From NCBI RefSeq assembly GCF_013036045.1, contig NZ_WTPX01000002.1, positions 17,292 to 81,291 of the forward strand: a stretch of DNA of 64,000 nt, given 5' to 3'. Made by a program: the position numbers and the translations under genes. Shown in pieces: positions 16,367 to 25,375 of this stretch (position 1 is its first letter; each line of letters starts with the position of its first letter). This stretch comes from Alienimonas chondri (GTDB lineage: Bacteria > Planctomycetota > Planctomycetia > Planctomycetales > Planctomycetaceae). The notes beneath the pieces were generated by a model, which saw nothing but the letters and a program-made list of their open reading frames with translations, did not search any database and had not been told where the DNA came from.

Positions 16367-19300
16367 TTACGCACCGACCGGGGAAGGTCGCGGCGGCCCC
16401 TGGAGGATTGGACCGGGAATCTGCGGCAGCTTGCGCTCGGGCGGCGGGCTGGGCGTCTCTTCGTCAAACGTCCGCGACCCGCCCCCGCCCAGCTTGCGGA
16501 GCGAAGTGTAGAACACCGGCGTGAGGATCAGCCCGAACAGCGTGACGCCGATCATCCCGGCGAACACGGCGGTGCCCAACGCGATGCGCATCTCCGCCCC
16601 CGCCCCGGTGGCCAGCACCAGCGGCAGCACGCCCAGCACGAAGCTGAAGGCGGTCATCAGAATTGCGCGGAACCGCAGCCGGCAGGCTTCGATCGCGGCT
16701 TCGATCCGGTTCCTGCCCTGCTCCTCCAACTGAGCGGCGAATTCCACGATCAGGATGGCGTTCTTGCAGGCCAATCCGACCAGCACCACCAGCCCGATCT
16801 GGGTGAGGATGTTGTTGTCCAACCCGCGAAACCACACGCCCCCCAGCGCCGCGAGGAGGCTCATCGGGACGATCAACACGATCGCCAGCGGCAGGATCAG
16901 GCTCTCGAACTGGGCGGCAAGCGCCAGATAGACGAACAGCACGCAGGCGCAGAACACCGCGATCTGCTGGCCCGCCGTGACTTGCCGCTGCTGATACGCG
17001 ATATCCGTCGGTTCGTAGCTGAACCCGGCCGGCAAAACGGCGTCGGCGATCGCTTCGACTTCCCGCAGCGCCTCGCCGCTGGAGACGCCCGGGGCGGTGT
17101 CGCCGTTGAGGTCCGCTGCCGGATACAGGTTGTACCGCACGACGCGGTCCGGGCCGTTTCGCAGTTCGACGTCCGCCAGCGAACCCAGCGGGACGGCCTC
17201 GCCGTCGGCGTTGCGGGTGCGGAGCCGGGCGATGTCGGAGGGTTCGTCGCGGAACTCCTGTTCGGCCTGCACGTTCACCTGGTAGGTGCGTCCGCCAAGG
17301 TTGAAATCGTTGACGAACAGGCTGCCGAGATAGACCTGCAACGTCTCGAAGACGGCGTCGATCGGCACGTCGAGGATGCGGGCCCGCTCCCGATCGAAGT
17401 CGACGTAGTACTGCGGCGTGCTGGCCCGGTAGGTGCTGAACACCTGCTGGAGGTTCGGGTGCTGGACCGGGTCGTTCGCCGCGGCCGCGATTCGGCCGAC
17501 GGCCGCTTCGAGATCGGCGGGCGTCAACTGCCCGTCGCGCGCCTGAATCTGATACTTGTAGCCGCCGCCGTTGCCCAACCCGCGGACCGGCGGCGGCGGG
17601 ATGACGACGATCATGGCGTCTGGGATCGCGCTCAGCTTGGCTCGCATTTCGCCCACGATGCCGTCGAGCGTCAGTCCGGCTTCGGCCCGTTCGGCAAACG
17701 GGGCGAGCACCGGAAACATCGCCGCGGCGTTGCTGGCGTTGGTGCGCGTCGCTCCGCTGAAGCCGGCGAAACTCACCACGCCGGTGACGCCCTCCACCTC
17801 TCGAACCGCCTTCACGGCGGCCTTCGTCACGGCGTCGGTCCGATCCAGACTCGCCCCGTCGGGCAACTGCAAGGCGACGATCACGTAGCCCTGATCCTGC
17901 GGCGGAATGAAGCCGGTCGGGATCTTGTCGAAGGCGTAGTACGTCAGGCCCACGAGCGCCCCGTACACGCCGAGCGTCAACACGCTGAACCGAATGGCGC
18001 GCTTCACCGTCGCGGCGTACGCCCCCGTGATCGCCTCCAGGACCCGATCGAAGAGCCGAAACAGCCAACCGAGCAGAAACTCGAATCCGCGGTCCAGCCA
18101 CCCGTGGTGCTCCCCCTTCCTGCGGAGCAGCAACGTCGCCAGGGCCGGGCTGAGCGTCAGCGAGACGAACGTGCTGACCGCCGTGCTGAACGCGATCGTC
18201 AGCGCGAACTGCCGGTAGAACTGACCGCTGATGCCCGGGATGAACGCCGTCGGCACGAACACCGCGATCAGCACCAGCGAAGTCGCGATCAACGCCGAGC
18301 CGACCTCCGCCATCGTCGCCCGGGTGGCGTCTCGCGGCGAAAGCCCTTCCGCGAGCTTCCGCTCCACGTTCTCCACGACCACGATCGCATCGTCGACCAC
18401 GATGCCGATCGCCAGCACCAAGCCGAACAGACTCAGCGAGTTCAAGCTGAACCCCAGCGCCAGCATCGCGCCGAAAGTGCCGACCAGCGAGACGGGGATC
18501 GCCGCCGCGGGAATCAACGTTGCCCGCCAGCTGCCCAGGAACAGAAACACGACCAGCACGACCAGTGCGACAGCCTGGTAGAGCGTGACGAAGACCTCGT
18601 CGATGCTCTGCTCGATGAAGTATTTGGTGGGGTCGTAGACGATGCGATGTTCGAGTCCCGGCGGGAACGGCAGCGAATCGGACATTTCGTCCATCGCCGC
18701 ACGGACTTCCGTGGCGGTCTCCAACGCGTTCGAGCCGGGACGCTGATTGATCAGCATCGCGACGGCCGGGTTCTCGTTGAGATAGCTGGCGACGGAGTAG
18801 TTCTGGGCGCCCAGTTCCACCCGGGCGACGTCGCGGACCCGCACGAGTCGGTTTCCTTCCCCGCCCCGGACGACCACGGCGCCGAACTCTTCCTCGGTCG
18901 TCAGCCGACCGAGCGTGCTGACGGGGATCTGGAACGCTCCGGCGCCCTCGACCGGCTCCTGTCCGATCACCCCGGCGGCGACCTGCACGTTCTGTTCTCG
19001 CAGCGCCGCGACGACGTCGCCGGCGGTCATGGAGAGCGCCGCCAGCTTGTCGCCGTCGAGCCAGATCCGCATCGAATAATCGCCCGCCCCGAAGATGCGG
19101 ACGTTCCCCACGCCTTCGATCCGGCTGAGGCGATCGCGGATGTTCTGAAGCGCGTAGTTGGCGATGTCCAACTGCTCCATCGCCCCGTCCGGCGAGAGCA
19201 GGTGGACCACCAGCAGCAGGTTCGGACTCTCCTTCGTGGTGACCACGCCGATGCGGCGGACGACCTCCGGCAACCGCGGCTCCGCGGCAGCGACCCGGTT

Positions 19301-19630
19301 CTGTACCTGCACCTGAGCGGTGTCCAAGTCCGTGCCGAGAGCGAAGGTCACCGTCAATGACATCGAGCCGTCGTTCGCCGACTGACTCTCCATATAAAGC
19401 ATGCCCTCGACGCCGTTGACTTCCTGTTCAAGCGGCGTGGCGACGGTGTCCGCGATCACCTCCGGCGTGGCGCCGGGGAACGTCGCGCGGACGACGACCG
19501 TCGGCGGGGCGACCTCGGGATATTGGGCGACCGGCAGCGCCATGTAGGCGATCCCCCCGCCGACGAGGATCACGACCGACAACACGCCGGCGAAGATCGG
19601 CCGGTCGATGAAGAAGTTGGGAAACGTCAT
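16367..19630 (-). CDS. RND efflux transporter permease (HAE1/AcrB type)
   Basis: A 1087-residue inner-membrane pump of the usual AcrB length plus a short Pro-rich tail. It opens with FPNFFIDRPIFAGVLSVVI, the canonical HAE1 start. It has the proton-relay Asp pair in GIVVDDAIVVVENVER and the FIPGISGQFYRQFALTIAFS region. It should export hydrophobic or toxic compounds using the proton gradient, as a trimer with the adaptor encoded upstream. Its start overlaps the adaptor stop by 4 bp (ATGA), showing one operon. No outer-membrane factor is adjacent; a TolC-family protein lies at 29.4 kb. Confidence 0.95.
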   Translation of the reverse strand: MTFPNFFIDRPIFAGVLSVVILVGGGIAYMALPVAQYPEVAPPTVVVRATFPGATPEVIADTVATPLEQEVNGVEGMLYMESQSANDGSMSLTVTFALGTDLDTAQVQVQNRVAAAEPRLPEVVRRIGVVTTKESPNLLLVVHLLSPDGAMEQLDIANYALQNIRDRLSRIEGVGNVRIFGAGDYSMRIWLDGDKLAALSMTAGDVVAALREQNVQVAAGVIGQEPVEGAGAFQIPVSTLGRLTTEEEFGAVVVRGGEGNRLVRVRDVARVELGAQNYSVASYLNENPAVAMLINQRPGSNALETATEVRAAMDEMSDSLPFPPGLEHRIVYDPTKYFIEQSIDEVFVTLYQAVALVVLVVFLFLGSWRATLIPAAAIPVSLVGTFGAMLALGFSLNSLSLFGLVLAIGIVVDDAIVVVENVERKLAEGLSPRDATRATMAEVGSALIATSLVLIAVFVPTAFIPGISGQFYRQFALTIAFSTAVSTFVSLTLSPALATLLLRRKGEHHGWLDRGFEFLLGWLFRLFDRVLEAITGAYAATVKRAIRFSVLTLGVYGALVGLTYYAFDKIPTGFIPPQDQGYVIVALQLPDGASLDRTDAVTKAAVKAVREVEGVTGVVSFAGFSGATRTNASNAAAMFPVLAPFAERAEAGLTLDGIVGEMRAKLSAIPDAMIVVIPPPPVRGLGNGGGYKYQIQARDGQLTPADLEAAVGRIAAAANDPVQHPNLQQVFSTYRASTPQYYVDFDRERARILDVPIDAVFETLQVYLGSLFVNDFNLGGRTYQVNVQAEQEFRDEPSDIARLRTRNADGEAVPLGSLADVELRNGPDRVVRYNLYPAADLNGDTAPGVSSGEALREVEAIADAVLPAGFSYEPTDIAYQQRQVTAGQQIAVFCACVLFVYLALAAQFESLILPLAIVLIVPMSLLAALGGVWFRGLDNNILTQIGLVVLVGLACKNAILIVEFAAQLEEQGRNRIEAAIEACRLRFRAILMTAFSFVLGVLPLVLATGAGAEMRIALGTAVFAGMIGVTLFGLILTPVFYTSLRKLGGGGSRTFDEETPSPPPERKLPQIPGPILQGPPRPSPVGA

Positions 19631-21165
19631 TCCGCGGCTCCCGTCGGAAGCGAATTCGGCTCACCGGCAACCGTCTCAGCGCCGTCGCCGTCGGCGTCGG
19701 GCATGGCGTCGTAGTTCCCGTTGGCGTTCCGCTCGACCCGCACCGCACGAGCGAGTTCGAGGCGGGCGTCCTGCTCGAAGGATTCTTCGTCGAGTTCGAT
19801 CTCCCCGGGCTTCGTGCGAACCGGGACGCCGGGCCGGGCCATCTGGATCCCGCGAATGACCACCCGGTCCGTCGGTTCGATGCCCGCTCGCACGACGCGC
19901 AGTCCGCCCAGAAGCGGCCCCAAAGTCACGAGACGCGGTTCGACCGTCTCGCCGGCGGGGGCGGCGTCTCCCCCGTTCGACTCGCCTGCCTGAGACTCGT
20001 CCGTTGTCTGGGAGAGGGGAACGACCACCAGCACGGACGGAGCGTTCTGCCGGATCGTCACGGCGGAGTCGGGCAGCAACATCCCTTCATAGATGCCGCT
20101 GCCGAGGATCTTGACCTTGGCGAACATGCCCGGGGTGAGGATGCCGTCGGCGTTCGAGAAGCTCAGGCGACCGGTCATGGTGTCGGTGCCCATATCGAGC
20201 GAGTTGTCGACGAAGTCGATCGCTCCGACGTGCGGATAGCCGGTCTCGTCCGCCAACTGAAGCACGGCGGGATTCTGCACGTTGCGGCTGCTGGGCCGCT
20301 CGCCGCTGGCGGCTTGCCGGGAGTATTTGAGGAAGGCCCTTTCCGGGGCGCTGACGAAGGCGTGCATCGGATCCTGCGAAACGACCGTCGTCAGCAGCGT
20401 CGCGTCTCCCCCGTCGGCTCCGGTGACCAGGTTCCCTTTGTCCACGAGCCGACGAGAAAGCCGACCGGCGATCGGACTGGTCACGCGAGTGAACGACAGG
20501 TCCAGCTCAGCGGCGCTCACCGCGGCTTCCGCGGTGGCGATGCCGGCCTCGGCGGTGGCGGCGGCGGCCTCGGCGTTTTTGATTTGAGCCCGCGCCGCGA
20601 CGACGTCCGCGGCGGCTTGCTTCCGCTGGGAGGCCTCGATGTCGTAGCCCTCCTGCGTTTCGGCTCCACGCTCCACGAGCTTCCTCATGCGAGCGAGCTG
20701 CGTGTCGCGTAGCTCCAACGCAGCTTCGGCCTGCGTGTTGGCCGCCAGGGCGGACGCCTTCAGCGCCTCAGCCTCCTGCAGCGCGGCCGTCGCCCCGGAC
20801 AACCGCCCCTTCGCGGAAGCGAGCGCGGCTTCGAACGGTCGCGGATCGATCGTGAACAGCAGGGCGCCCGCTTCCACTTCCTCCCCGTCCGCGAAGTGGA
20901 TGTCCTCCAGGAAACCGCCGACCCGGGGACGGATTTCAACCGTGGCCACCGCCCGCAGACGAGCCGTGTAGTCGTCCCATTCGACCACTTCACGGATCAG
21001 CGGGTTGGCGACGAAGACTTCGGGCGGCGGCGGGGGCGGCGGGGCGACCTCGTCCTCACATCCACTGAGCAACAGCCCCGTCAGCAGGACCGCGGCGCTC
21101 AGCGGAGGATGCGCGAAACCACGACGAGAACCTGGGCGCCGCGTGGCGTACCGGGGCGAAGACAT
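19627..21165 (-). CDS. RND efflux periplasmic adaptor (membrane fusion protein)
   Basis: A 512-residue AcrA/MexA-type lipoprotein. The signal ends with lipobox GLLLSGC, then a proline run and the barrel opening VEWDDYTARLRAVATVEIRPR. A lipoyl half-motif (FLEDIHFADGEEVEAGALLF), a long helical hairpin rich in Ala/Glu, the second lipoyl half (SFTRVTSPIAGRLSRRLV) and the beta-barrel domain follow. The C-terminus is about 100 residues longer than usual and acidic, with an insert near TDESQAGESNGG. It bridges the pump and an outer-membrane factor. First gene of the pump operon, divergent from a LuxR-type regulator. Confidence 0.93.
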   Translation of the reverse strand: MSSPRYATRRPGSRRGFAHPPLSAAVLLTGLLLSGCEDEVAPPPPPPPEVFVANPLIREVVEWDDYTARLRAVATVEIRPRVGGFLEDIHFADGEEVEAGALLFTIDPRPFEAALASAKGRLSGATAALQEAEALKASALAANTQAEAALELRDTQLARMRKLVERGAETQEGYDIEASQRKQAAADVVAARAQIKNAEAAAATAEAGIATAEAAVSAAELDLSFTRVTSPIAGRLSRRLVDKGNLVTGADGGDATLLTTVVSQDPMHAFVSAPERAFLKYSRQAASGERPSSRNVQNPAVLQLADETGYPHVGAIDFVDNSLDMGTDTMTGRLSFSNADGILTPGMFAKVKILGSGIYEGMLLPDSAVTIRQNAPSVLVVVPLSQTTDESQAGESNGGDAAPAGETVEPRLVTLGPLLGGLRVVRAGIEPTDRVVIRGIQMARPGVPVRTKPGEIELDEESFEQDARLELARAVRVERNANGNYDAMPDADGDGAETVAGEPNSLPTGAAE

Positions 21166-21424
21166 GAGGGATCGGCGGGACGACGAGAGGAAACGTTGAT
21201 TCTTGGACGACGGAGGCGTCGTCGCCCGCCGTGAGTCTCCGTTGCAACGGACAGCGGCATCCTAACACCTCGGCCGATTGGTCAACTCTCGGCAGGTTCG
21301 CTCGGCATTGCGGGGTTCGGAAATGACGCAGCCCCTGCCCGACCCCTTGGAGGCCGCGTTTCCGCTTATGGGCGAGAGCGAACCGGTTCTCGATTCGTTC
21401 CGCCCTCACATTTCGTGACGCATT

Positions 21425-22303
21425 ATGCCGCTGCACGCTGCTATGTCTGACGTTCCACTCCAAGCGACTACGAATGTCTCTGCGGGGCCGGCGTTTCAGA
21501 CAGAGGCGCTTCCGGCATCGCGGCGCCTCACCATCGGCGAGGTCGTCGGGGGCTGTCGCACGGCCCGAAAATGTCTGGAATGCGGCGAGAACCCGGCCTG
21601 CTGGACGAACATCCTTTTAGCGGGCGTCCTGAACTGGACGGGTGCGGATCGAGCGGCCGTGATCTTCCCCGAGAGCAACAAGCTGTACTCGGTCGGCGAC
21701 TGGGACGTGCTGCAAACGAAGTGCTCCGCACGTAGCCTGCAATCCGCGCAGGCCGCATTGCGCGAGGCTGCGGCCGTCACCTCGCAGCGTATCCCGCAAC
21801 CCAGTTCTGACGACGAACGTCGGGCCGGCGTTTCCAGGATCCTCTCGCGAAGCGATTTTCCGGAGTCCCGCCGCCCCTCCCCGCGCGCTGGGAAAGCCGG
21901 CGACACGCAGATCGGCGCCGCGATCGGCTGGCGGGACGGGCGCGGCCGGGTCATCGCTTTGCTGATCGGCGCCGCAGACGACGGGGACGTGGCCGCTGCC
22001 GGCGCCCAACTGACGAAAGTCGTCGTTCGCGAACTCGCCTCCTCGGGGCGGCGGTTGGCACATCCCGGGGAGCCTTCGCCCGAGACCCTCACCCACCGCG
22101 CCCGCACCGTCTTGCATCACTGGCTCGACGGACTGCTGGAGAAAGAGGTCGCCGGCGTGCTCAATGTCTCGGACGGCACGGTGCACAAGCAGGTGCACCG
22201 CATCTACCGGCACTTCGGCGTGACCAGCCGCGGGGAGCTTCAAGCGCAGTTCCTCAAACGCGGCTGGGGGCGCCGGCGTCGGTGGCGAGATATGGCTCCC
22301 TGA
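21425..22303 (+). CDS. LuxR-type HTH transcriptional regulator with N-terminal Cys-rich motif
   Basis: A 292-residue protein. The C-terminal ~60 residues form a LuxR/GerE helix-turn-helix (LDGLLEKEVAGVLNVSDG, then TVHKQVHRIYRHFGV). The N-terminal ~200 residues resemble a GAF-like sensor (AAVIFPESNKLYSVGDW, then IGAAIGWRDGRGRVIALLI) but I cannot name the family with confidence. Near the start is CRTARKCLECGENPACW, four cysteines that could bind a metal or sense redox. It faces away from the RND pump operon across a 259-bp gap, a usual layout for a pump regulator. A second ATG (MSDVPLQ) lies at residue 7. Confidence 0.75.
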   Translation: MPLHAAMSDVPLQATTNVSAGPAFQTEALPASRRLTIGEVVGGCRTARKCLECGENPACWTNILLAGVLNWTGADRAAVIFPESNKLYSVGDWDVLQTKCSARSLQSAQAALREAAAVTSQRIPQPSSDDERRAGVSRILSRSDFPESRRPSPRAGKAGDTQIGAAIGWRDGRGRVIALLIGAADDGDVAAAGAQLTKVVVRELASSGRRLAHPGEPSPETLTHRARTVLHHWLDGLLEKEVAGVLNVSDGTVHKQVHRIYRHFGVTSRGELQAQFLKRGWGRRRRWRDMAP

Positions 22304-22369
22304 GACGTCGCCGCGTCGGGCTTCCTCGACGCTGAACAGCGCCGCGTCTGCACGGCGCGTCGGGGCACG

Positions 22370-23089
22370 TCAGTCGGCGGACGAGGCGAGGGTGGAGTCG
22401 CTCGAGGCCTGTCGATCGGCGGGCGCGGCCAGATCGTCGACGGCTCCGGAACAGATCAACTGCCGAGTCCCGGCGAGCTTGCGCTTGACGGTTTTGGTGG
22501 ACACATCGAGAAGCCGAGCGATCTCGCCGCTGGTACGCCCTTCCAGCCGGAGGACGACCACCTGTCGGGTGGTGTCGTTCGGCAGAGCCGTCATGAGGCT
22601 CTCGAACGTGTCCGCGAATGCGGCCAGTTCCACCGGGGAAAGTTCCGGGCCTTCCGTCCCGTCCAGCCCGGACGACTGGCTGTCGCTGATCCAGATGTCC
22701 CCTTCCCCGCGCGTCTGCCCGCCGCCTCGCTTGGCGGCCTTCTCGCGCCGCGCGTAATCGATCGCCTTGCGATCGGTGACGCGCATCAGCCAGCGCCAGA
22801 GATCCTCGGAATCCGAGAGCGTGCCGGCGCCGAAGCGGCCGTCTCCGGCGTGGTTCCAAAGTGCCAGGAACACGCTACCCGCGACGACTTCGGCGTCCGC
22901 GGCCCGCAATCCGCGCAGTTTACGTTCCAGAATCCGCACGACCCGCGGCAGCAACTGACGGGCGACCTCGCCCACCGCCTCGCGATTGCCTTTGCGGACC
23001 TCGGCGAGAAATTGCGTGACGCCCGCGCTCGGATCGACGGTCCTCACATGGGAGGCGTTCGACGCAGCTCCACCGCGGGAGAGTTCCAT
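22370..23089 (-). CDS. ECF-type RNA polymerase sigma factor
   Basis: A sigma-70 family protein of the ECF group. The region 2-like part is GNREAVGEVARQLLPRVV, then VVAGSVFLALWNHA and LWRWLMRVTDRKAIDYARR. The region 4 part is LPNDTTRQVVVLRLEGRTSG, then EIARLLDVSTKTVKRKL. An acidic linker separates them, as in planctomycete ECF groups. The ATG at 23089 (MELSRGG) was chosen; the frame stays open to 23161 with 24 more residues. No anti-sigma factor is visible next to it. tRNA-Thr lies 112 bp upstream on the same strand. Confidence 0.85.
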   Translation of the reverse strand: MELSRGGAASNASHVRTVDPSAGVTQFLAEVRKGNREAVGEVARQLLPRVVRILERKLRGLRAADAEVVAGSVFLALWNHAGDGRFGAGTLSDSEDLWRWLMRVTDRKAIDYARREKAAKRGGGQTRGEGDIWISDSQSSGLDGTEGPELSPVELAAFADTFESLMTALPNDTTRQVVVLRLEGRTSGEIARLLDVSTKTVKRKLAGTRQLICSGAVDDLAAPADRQASSDSTLASSAD

Positions 23090-23201
23090 CGAAGTCGGGG
23101 TGCGAAGCACGGCGGAGGCCGAAAGGGTGGGACGAACGCCCCGATCCTGGGGCGCGGCCACGATCCTTCGCCACGGTCATCGCCCGTCAGACCGAAAAGA
23201 A

Positions 23202-23273
23202 AGCCGTCGGTGGGATTTGAACCCACGACCTACGCTTTACGAGAGCGTCGCTCTACCACTGAGCTACGACGGC
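23202..23273 (-). tRNA. tRNA-Thr (anticodon CGT)
   Basis: A complete 72-nt cloverleaf. The acceptor stem GCCGTCG pairs with CGACGGC, the D-arm is GCTCAGTGGTAGAGC, and the anticodon stem ACGCT/AGCGT carries loop CTCGTAA, giving anticodon CGT for codon ACG. The T-arm has loop TTCAAAT on a GTGGG/CCCAC stem. The 3' CCA is not encoded. Confidence 0.95.
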
Positions 23274-23418
23274 AGCGTTTCCAAACGATGCGGGACGCCC
23301 CGTTCGGATGACGGGCGGATCGTAAAGCGACCCGGCCCCGTCGTAAAGACCACGCGGGGCCGTTTGAGGTTCGGTCCGGAAGCGGGGCTGCTCGATTCGG
23401 TTCCAGCTTCTCCGACCC

Positions 23419-24666
23419 TCAGCGGTCGATTTCCCCCATCACCACGTCCAAACTGCCCAGAATCGACGGTACGTCCGCAATGAAACAGCCGACGCTCAGC
23501 GGGCCGATCACGGAGAGGTTGCAGAACGAACTGCTTTTCACCCGCGTCCGCACCGGGATCGGCGTGCCGTCGCCCACGATCCCGAATCCCATCTGACCGC
23601 GGGGGCACTCGGTTTCGAGGTAGCACTCGTCCTTGGGCAGCTTCTGGTTCCAACGGTGGGCGATGCGGAACGGCCCGTCCGTCGCTTCATACCGGTCCAG
23701 TGCTTGCCGAACGAGAGAGACGCTCTGCACGACCTCCAGCATGCGGCAATAGAACCGCGTCCAGTTGTCGCCGAGAATCGCGTCCGGCGGGGCGTCCGGG
23801 AACGGGCCGATGGGGATCTCGAACTCGTAGCCCTCGTAGTGGCGGGCGTAGATCTCCTCCCCGTCCCTGCGGAGGTCGTGGTCGACGCCGCTGCCGCGGA
23901 GCGTCGGGCCGGTGCAGCCGTGGCCGATCGCCATCGCGGCGGACATCTCCCCGATCCCGGCGGTCCGTTTGATGAAGATGCCGTTGCGAGTCAACAGGGT
24001 GTGGTACTCCTCGATCCGCGGCTCGAACCAATCGAGGAACCGACGCACGGCGTCGCACCAACTCATCTCGGTTCCCTCCGCCACGCCGGTGACCTGAGCG
24101 AGGCCGGGCGGAAGCGGGACGATCTCCGGCAGATCGTGCGTCGCCCCGCCGGGGGTGAGGTAGCTGTAAGTCAGCCGGGCGCCGCAGGCGTGCTCGAACA
24201 GGTCGAGGATTATCTCCCGCTCGCGGAAGGCGTACAGGAACGGGCTGAACGAGCCGAGATCCAACCCGTAGGCCCCCATTCCCAGTAGATGCGAGGCGAT
24301 CCGACCCAGTTCCGCGATCGCGACCCGCAGGTGCCGGCCCTTCTCCGGCACGTCGATCTTCAACAGTTTCTCGACGGTGCAGGACCAGCCGAGGTTCATG
24401 TTCATTGCGGCGAGGTAGTCCATCCGATCCGTGTAGGGGATGTACTGAGCCGGCGTGAGGTTCTCGCCGATCTTCTCCGCACAGCGGTGCAGGTAGCCGA
24501 TGTGCGGCGTGCACTCGCGGACGATCTCCCCGTCGGTCCGCAGCAGCAGCCGCAGCACGCCGTGCGTACTGGGGTGCTGCGGCCCCATGTTGACGAGCAT
24601 CTCGTCAGTGCGAACGTCGAACTCAATCGTCCGCGGGTCGAGCAGTGGGTCAGCGACGGCGTTCAT
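23419..24666 (-). CDS. nuoD: NADH-quinone oxidoreductase subunit D
   Basis: A 415-residue 49-kDa-type subunit of complex I. It has the family start LVNMGPQHPSTHGVLRLLL, the GYLHRCAEKIGENLTPAQYI segment near the quinone site, and the C-terminal DVVMGEIDR. NuoD lies in the peripheral arm and helps form the quinone cavity with NuoB. It follows nuoC on the same strand with a ~200-bp gap that holds a tRNA-like fragment. The nuoB gene expected in this cluster is not present. Confidence 0.96.
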   Translation of the reverse strand: MNAVADPLLDPRTIEFDVRTDEMLVNMGPQHPSTHGVLRLLLRTDGEIVRECTPHIGYLHRCAEKIGENLTPAQYIPYTDRMDYLAAMNMNLGWSCTVEKLLKIDVPEKGRHLRVAIAELGRIASHLLGMGAYGLDLGSFSPFLYAFREREIILDLFEHACGARLTYSYLTPGGATHDLPEIVPLPPGLAQVTGVAEGTEMSWCDAVRRFLDWFEPRIEEYHTLLTRNGIFIKRTAGIGEMSAAMAIGHGCTGPTLRGSGVDHDLRRDGEEIYARHYEGYEFEIPIGPFPDAPPDAILGDNWTRFYCRMLEVVQSVSLVRQALDRYEATDGPFRIAHRWNQKLPKDECYLETECPRGQMGFGIVGDGTPIPVRTRVKSSSFCNLSVIGPLSVGCFIADVPSILGSLDVVMGEIDR

Positions 24667-24690
24667 GACTTCTCGAAAGCGGAAAGGGCT

Positions 24691-24738
24691 TCGCCCGGGG
24701 GGGAATCGAACCCCCGATGACCGTTCGTCTAGAACGGC
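24691..24738 (-). other. tRNA-like 3' half (possible tRNA remnant or unusual tRNA)
   Basis: The minus strand shows a perfect T-arm (GGGGG, loop TTCGATT, CCCCC; 24699-24715), a 5-nt variable loop and a 5-bp anticodon-like stem CCGTT/AACGG with 7-nt loop CTAGACG (24721-24737). On the 3' side are seven acceptor-like bases and an A. The matching 5' acceptor strand and a D-arm are not found where expected, and the loop would give anticodon AGA with C at position 37, which is odd. It lies between nuoC and nuoD. Either a degenerate tRNA or one with unusual architecture. Confidence 0.35.
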
Positions 24739-24865
24739 CTACCCGCAGTCAACCGGCGGGATCAACGACGGAGGTCGCCCGCTAGCCATCGCGTTCCAGA
24801 CGAAGCCCCATGGGATTGTAACGTGGACGCTCCGCAGAGCCTCCGCGTGACAACGACTCAACGAC

Positions 24866-25375
24866 TCACCGACAGCGAATCCCGCCGTATTCCTCCGGCT
24901 GCTGGTAGTCCTTTCGCAGCGGGTGGCCGACCCAGTCGTCGTCGGTGAGGATGCGGGTGAGGTTTGGGTGACCGACGAACCGCACGCCGAGCAGGTCGAA
25001 CGTCTCTCGCTCGTGCCACGCGGCGATGGGGAACACGCCGGACGCCGTGGGGATTTCCGGCAAGTCGTCGTCCGAGCCGCGCGGCAGCACGACCTTCAAG
25101 GTCAGCGTGCGGGTCAGCGGGAAGTCGGAGAGCCGGTAGACGACCTCCAGACGCGGCTCGCCCTCGAATTTCGACTCTTCGCCCGGCCGGGGGGCGATGT
25201 CCGCGGCGGTGAGATCGTTCAGGTGCTGCAAACCCAGTTCGTCCCGTACGAACGTCAGCAGGTCCGGCACAGCGTCCGCCGCAATCTCGATCCACGGATT
25301 GGTCGCCGCGTGCAGATCGCGGACGGCGTCGCCGAAGCGATCGCGGAGGGCGGCGTGGAGGTCTTCGGCGCTCAT
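24866..25375 (-). CDS. nuoC: NADH-quinone oxidoreductase subunit C
   Basis: A 169-residue 30-kDa-type subunit of complex I, starting at the ATG at 25375 (MSAEDLHAALRDRFGDAV). It contains LEVVYRLSDFPLTRTLTLKV and the signature WHERETFDLLGVRFVGHPNL, followed by the WVGHPLRKDY motif. It sits in the peripheral arm next to NuoD. Its start overlaps the nuoA stop by 4 bp (ATGA), so the two are coupled. nuoB, which normally separates nuoA from nuoC, is absent. Confidence 0.94.
   Translation of the reverse strand: MSAEDLHAALRDRFGDAVRDLHAATNPWIEIAADAVPDLLTFVRDELGLQHLNDLTAADIAPRPGEESKFEGEPRLEVVYRLSDFPLTRTLTLKVVLPRGSDDDLPEIPTASGVFPIAAWHERETFDLLGVRFVGHPNLTRILTDDDWVGHPLRKDYQQPEEYGGIRCR

Noticed and set aside
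15992..19360. Very long plus-strand frame of over 1100 residues
   Set aside because: It is antisense to the RND permease, full of Arg/Gln/Asp typical of high-GC shadows, with no domain.
24684..24810. Possible tmRNA (GGGGCT..TCTGGA 5' look and T-arm 3' look)
   Set aside because: The span is only about 125 bp, there is no room for a tag frame before nuoC, and the T-arm is not adjacent to the acceptor strand.
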